A stretch of 41,263 bases of DNA, from the NCBI GenBank assembly GCA_012033595.1, contig JAAUQL010000046.1, positions 1 to 41,263 of the forward strand. Direction: 5' to 3'. The position numbers and the translations under genes were made by a program. Of this stretch, positions 37,203 through 41,263 are shown piece by piece. The stretch comes from Cyclobacteriaceae bacterium. GTDB lineage: Bacteria > Bacteroidota > Bacteroidia > Cytophagales > Cyclobacteriaceae. Positions within the stretch are counted from its first letter, which is position 1; every line of letters starts with the position of its first letter. The notes below the pieces were generated by a model, which saw nothing but the letters and a program-made list of their open reading frames with translations, was not told the DNA's origin and did not search any database.

Positions 37203-37760
37203 ATGAAAGTAAAGGGCACCATTATCACCTCAGTTCAGAACTATTTAAAGGCAAATTTCCCCGGACAATATCAGGATTGGTTAAAAACCTTGCCTCCATC
37301 ATCTCAAAAAATGTATACCAATGCAGTAATGGCTACGGAGTGGTACGATTATCAGGATGCGCTGATCAAGCCCACCGAACAGGCGGCAAATTTTTTTTTC
37401 AACAAAGATGTAAAAAAGATTTCCTGGGAAATAGGCCGCTATAGTGCCGAAGTCGGGCTCACTGGCATATACAAGGTTTTTATCCTGATCGCCACGCCTC
37501 AGTTTATTATGAAACGCGGTGGCAAAATTCTCTCATCGTTTTACCAGCCCTCATTTTTGGAAGTTCCCGTTGAAAGACCAAAAGGGGTTGACATACACAT
37601 TACCGAGTTTCCGGAGCCTTCTGAGGTGGCAGAAAATCGCATCGGAGGATGGATGGAAAAAGCACTTGAGATTTGTGGCGTCAAAAACATTAGCATTCAA
37701 AAAATCAGCTCGATGGTAAAAGGTGATGATAAGACCATTTACGTCGTGAATTGGGTATAA
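37203..37760 (+). CDS. Hypothetical cytosolic protein, 185 residues
   Basis: Starts MKVKGTIITSVQNYLKANFP; no signal peptide or membrane segment. The plan is an alpha/beta protein with a helical N-terminus (QDWLKTLPPSSQKMY, TEWYDYQDAL), a middle helical part (GRYSAEVGLTGIYKVFILIA) and a beta-rich C-terminus ending TIYVVNWV. The layout reminds me of the TIGR02265/DUF2378 group and of proteins with haem-NO-binding-like domains, but I cannot confirm either and assign no function. The ATG at 37203 is chosen because the upstream codons look non-coding. It is unconnected to the neighbours. Confidence 0.6.
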   Translation: MKVKGTIITSVQNYLKANFPGQYQDWLKTLPPSSQKMYTNAVMATEWYDYQDALIKPTEQAANFFFNKDVKKISWEIGRYSAEVGLTGIYKVFILIATPQFIMKRGGKILSSFYQPSFLEVPVERPKGVDIHITEFPEPSEVAENRIGGWMEKALEICGVKNISIQKISSMVKGDDKTIYVVNWV

Positions 37761-39097
<1,337 letters not shown>

Positions 39098-39098
<1 letters not shown>

Positions 39099-39877
39099 TG
39101 AAACGGGAAATAGCACTTTTTTTTACTGCTCTTATGTTTTTTACCCGGCTTCCCTGCCCGCATTGGATAGGGCATAGTGCAGCAATGCTTGATAAATCGC
39201 TGAAATACTTTCCGCTTATTGGCATGCTGGTGGCCGCCCTGGCTATGGCAGTTTTTTATTTGTCGCAGTATATCCTGCCCATGCCCATCGCCATTATTTT
39301 GTCTATGCTCACGGGTATATTGGTCACCGGGGCATTTCACGAAGATGGCCTGGCCGATGTAGCCGATGGTTTTGGCGGGGGATGGACCAAAGAAAAAATC
39401 CTCGAAATCATGAAGGACAGCCGCATAGGCACCTATGGCGTGGTTGCCCTGGTGTTTGCCTTGCTTTCTAAATTTTGGGTATTGCTCGAGCTGGCCAATC
39501 TTTCTGTTCACTACTTTATCGCATCACTTATACTGGGTCATACACTTAGCCGGCTCAATGCTGCCACCATGATTTTTGTGTTTGAGTATGCACGCGACGA
39601 TGCCACCAGCAAAACAAAGCCCCTCGCAAAAAAAATGCAGTGGTCCACCTACCTGTTTGCGCTGGCGACGAGCTTCGTTCCCTTGATTGCCATGTCTTGT
39701 CTATGGAGTGGCTACCTCATGTTGCTGCCGGTACTTCTGGTTTTATTGATGCTTTGCTTGGGCAGATATTTTCGCAAGTGGATTGGTGGCTTTACCGGCG
39801 ACGGACTGGGCACGCTGCAACAATTGAGCGAAATACTGATATACATTTACCTGTTGGCGTTATGGAAATATATTTAG
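39098..39877 (+). CDS. cobS: Adenosylcobinamide-GDP ribazoletransferase CobS
   Basis: Integral membrane enzyme of 259 residues that joins adenosylcobinamide-GDP to alpha-ribazole (or its phosphate), the final step of nucleotide-loop assembly. Family motifs are visible: FFTRLP near the start, FPLIGMLVAAL, GAFHEDGLADVADGFGGG with the metal-binding acidic cluster (residues about 82-95), and KDSRIGTYGVVAL. GFTGDGLGTLQQLSEI is the conserved C-terminal block. About six hydrophobic helices are predicted. It begins inside the cobT stop (TAATG) and its end overlaps the phosphatase gene by 16 bases, so the three are translated together. Confidence 0.93.
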
Positions 39878-40428
39878 TCCGACATACGAAGGTGGCGGTC
39901 TCAAGCGATATTTGTTATGGTATTTCCGATGTGGAACTGGCACCGCATTTCGAAGAGGACATCCGCCAGGTAAAAAGCAAACTTGCAGACCTGGTTTTCG
40001 ACAAAGTGTATGCTAGTCCGCTAAAGCGATGCGGATTGCTTGCCAATCACCTTTCAGAAACAGTCGATGTAGCCTGGGAGCTGCTGGAAATGAATTTTGG
40101 CCTGTGGGAAATGAAAAGGTGGGACGAGATCGACCGTAAGGCACTGGATGTTTGGATGAATGATTTTACCAATCAGCGGCCATCTACCGGCGAATGCCTT
40201 ACTGACTTTGCCATGAAGAGCGTCATGTTCTTTGACCGACTGGTCAGGGAGTCTGCTTCCGCAGACAAAATAGCACTGGTTACGCACTCCGGCCCCATCC
40301 GTTCTATCGTTTGCCATGTGCTCAATATGTCTCTGAACCATTCGTTCAATTTCGATATCGACTTTGGCAGTATTACAAAAATAGAAGTGAAGGATGGCTG
40401 GTACAAAGTGAAATACCTCAACCTTTGA
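39862..40428 (+). CDS. cobC: Histidine phosphatase family protein, probable alpha-ribazole phosphatase CobC
   Basis: A 188-residue phosphoglycerate-mutase-like phosphatase. The phospho-acceptor His8 is in LVRHT; the second part has SPLKRC with the conserved Arg, LLEMNFGLWE with the acidic proton donor region, and VTHSGPIRS with the second catalytic His. Because it follows cobT and cobS with overlapping ends, its job is most likely removing the phosphate from alpha-ribazole phosphate or adenosylcobalamin phosphate. The ATG at 39862 is chosen; an open extension upstream lies inside cobS in another frame. Its end overlaps the convergent cutC by 11 bases. Confidence 0.88.
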   Translation: MEIYLVRHTKVAVSSDICYGISDVELAPHFEEDIRQVKSKLADLVFDKVYASPLKRCGLLANHLSETVDVAWELLEMNFGLWEMKRWDEIDRKALDVWMNDFTNQRPSTGECLTDFAMKSVMFFDRLVRESASADKIALVTHSGPIRSIVCHVLNMSLNHSFNFDIDFGSITKIEVKDGWYKVKYLNL

Positions 40429-41040
40429 GCGACCCGGTGATCTTTTGGCCGTGAAATTCGTCGGTGAGCAAGACCGGCTGCAACATTTCAAGGTCGGTAT
40501 ATACGATTTTCCGGCAGCAATTATTTTCACTTTGCCGTTGGCGAGTGTGTACAGGTCGTTGATCATAGATTTTCCTTCTATTGCCGTGTTGCATCCTCCC
40601 GAAGTCAGCACGCTGTCAATCCCGATATCCATTAATTTCCTGAACTCGCCCAACATATCCGGAGTTTCATCTATGGCTTTGTGAAAGGTAAGTTGCATGG
40701 GCCTGGCGGCCTGTACAAACTGGTGTGTCAAATCCGTATCTATCGTGCCATCCTTGCGCAGGGCACCCGTCACCACGCCACTGACACCCATTTGTCTGCA
40801 AAAGGCAATATCATATAGCATCTCTTTTACTTCTGTAGCGGAATAGACAAAATCACCACCCCGTGGTCTAATCAACACCTTAACGGGAATACGGAGCATC
40901 TGCGTAGCAATCGCAATGGTGCCTGCTGAGGGGGTAGTGCCGCCAACAAGCAGGTTTTGGCACAGCTCTATCCTGTTGGCACCACGTGTCTGAGCCTTAA
41001 TGGCGTCATGAATATTTTCCACACAAGCTTCTATCATCAT
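40418..41040 (-). CDS. cutC: Copper homeostasis protein CutC family (one frameshift)
   Basis: Reconstructed as 207 residues. It has the TIM-barrel blocks of the CutC family: IEACVENIHDAIKAQTRGANRIELC at the N-terminus (in two conserved pieces, IEACVEN and ANRIELC), VKVLIRPRGGDFVYS, GALRKDGTIDTD, LTFHKAIDETPD and VLTSGGCNTAIEG. After KVKIIAAGK the first frame runs on into nonsense; the next frame gives IVYTDLEMLQPVLLTDEFHG and a stop at 40418. One A missing from the run at 40507-40510 (TTTT on the plus strand) repairs it. The family name reflects an early copper-tolerance link; the reaction is not established. It is somewhat shorter than the usual 240 residues. Confidence 0.87.
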
Positions 41041-41192
41041 TTTATTTTGCCCGGTTTGCTACAGATCGTAAAATTAGGGCAATAGGTGCTAAAATTTTCG
41101 CTTCAACGAATTTTTGAAGCTGCGTTTTGGTTTTTACTTAGATGTTCCGATACGCTGTTTTCAGCTCAGGATTTCAAAAAAAAAGTACAATC

Positions 41193-41263
41193 ATGAAACA
41201 TCCCCGCCGTTTTTTTTTTAAAAATGTTAGGTGCGATGCCCCTGCTCGGCACCACCCTGGCTT
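41193..41263 (+). CDS. Tat-exported protein, 5' end only (window edge, one frameshift)
   Basis: The window ends inside this gene. It starts MKHPRRFF at 41193. As written the T-run of ten at 41210-41219 shifts the frame; removing one T gives RRFFLKMLGAMPLLGTTLA, a clear twin-arginine signal peptide (RRxFLK then a hydrophobic stretch). The mature part is not visible, so the function is not known. In Bacteroidota a glycosylasparaginase-type hydrolase often neighbours cutC and carries such a signal; that is a guess from memory. Confidence 0.6.
   Translation, partial: MKHPRRFFFKNVRCDAPARHHPG

Noticed and set aside
40054-40417. C-terminal extension of cutC to 40054 in the first frame
   Set aside because: After the T-run at 40507 that frame is nonsense and runs antisense through cobC; the neighbouring frame ends the protein properly at 40418.

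Overview
The window reads as a piece of a Bacteroidota chromosome, most likely Cytophagales-like. The signs are a subtilase with a probable type IX secretion sorting domain, a TonB receptor with an N-terminal CarboxypepD_reg-like domain, GH97 and GH95 hydrolases, a DUF4421-like protein, TAnnTTTG-type -7 boxes, almost no Shine-Dalgarno sequences, and many one-to-14-base overlaps between genes. I see no tRNA, rRNA, CRISPR array, insertion sequence or phage gene.

Layout. 1-470: intergenic palindromic repeat debris. 471-12846: a plus-strand block with a TetR regulator, a palindrome overlapping a promoter-like box, then Fe-alcohol dehydrogenase, DUF1537 acid-sugar kinase, SSS symporter, PdxA2-type dehydrogenase, DHDPS-type aldolase, a 53-residue unknown, GH97, a sialidase-fold propeller protein and a two-domain esterase (alpha/beta hydrolase plus SGNH). 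I infer that it releases, imports and catabolises an unusual sugar acid or its precursor. 13026-14179: two minus-strand genes (glutaredoxin-like lipoprotein, ferric-reductase-like membrane protein). 14406-18761: a 5'-truncated GH95 fucosidase, an EEP-family membrane phosphoesterase and an MFS sugar porter closed by a clear terminator. 18990-25353: cytidine deaminase, DUF4421-like protein, Dabb lipoprotein, truncated haemoglobin, Gfo/Idh/MocA oxidoreductase, DUF6134-like protein, a thiamine-binding-like protein next to a PnuC-family transporter (probable thiamine uptake), and an HTH regulator. 25678-32170: mnmA, a lipoprotein, a subtilase, rpe and a TonB receptor, tightly packed. 32456-37760: a small secreted protein, a Na/Pi cotransporter, an NAPE-PLD-like metallo-hydrolase and an unknown protein. 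38069-40428: cobT-cobS-cobC for the cobalamin nucleotide loop. 40418-41040: cutC on the minus strand. 41193-end: the start of a Tat-exported protein.

Reading caution. At least nine places carry a one-base frame break, nearly always in a short homopolymer, and in each the protein continues in the neighbouring frame: GH97, esterase, DUF6134-like, lipoprotein, TonB receptor, cobT (twice), cutC and the final Tat protein. This looks like sequencing error rather than gene decay, so these are annotated as single genes. The GH95 truncation is different: about 350-400 codons are simply absent.
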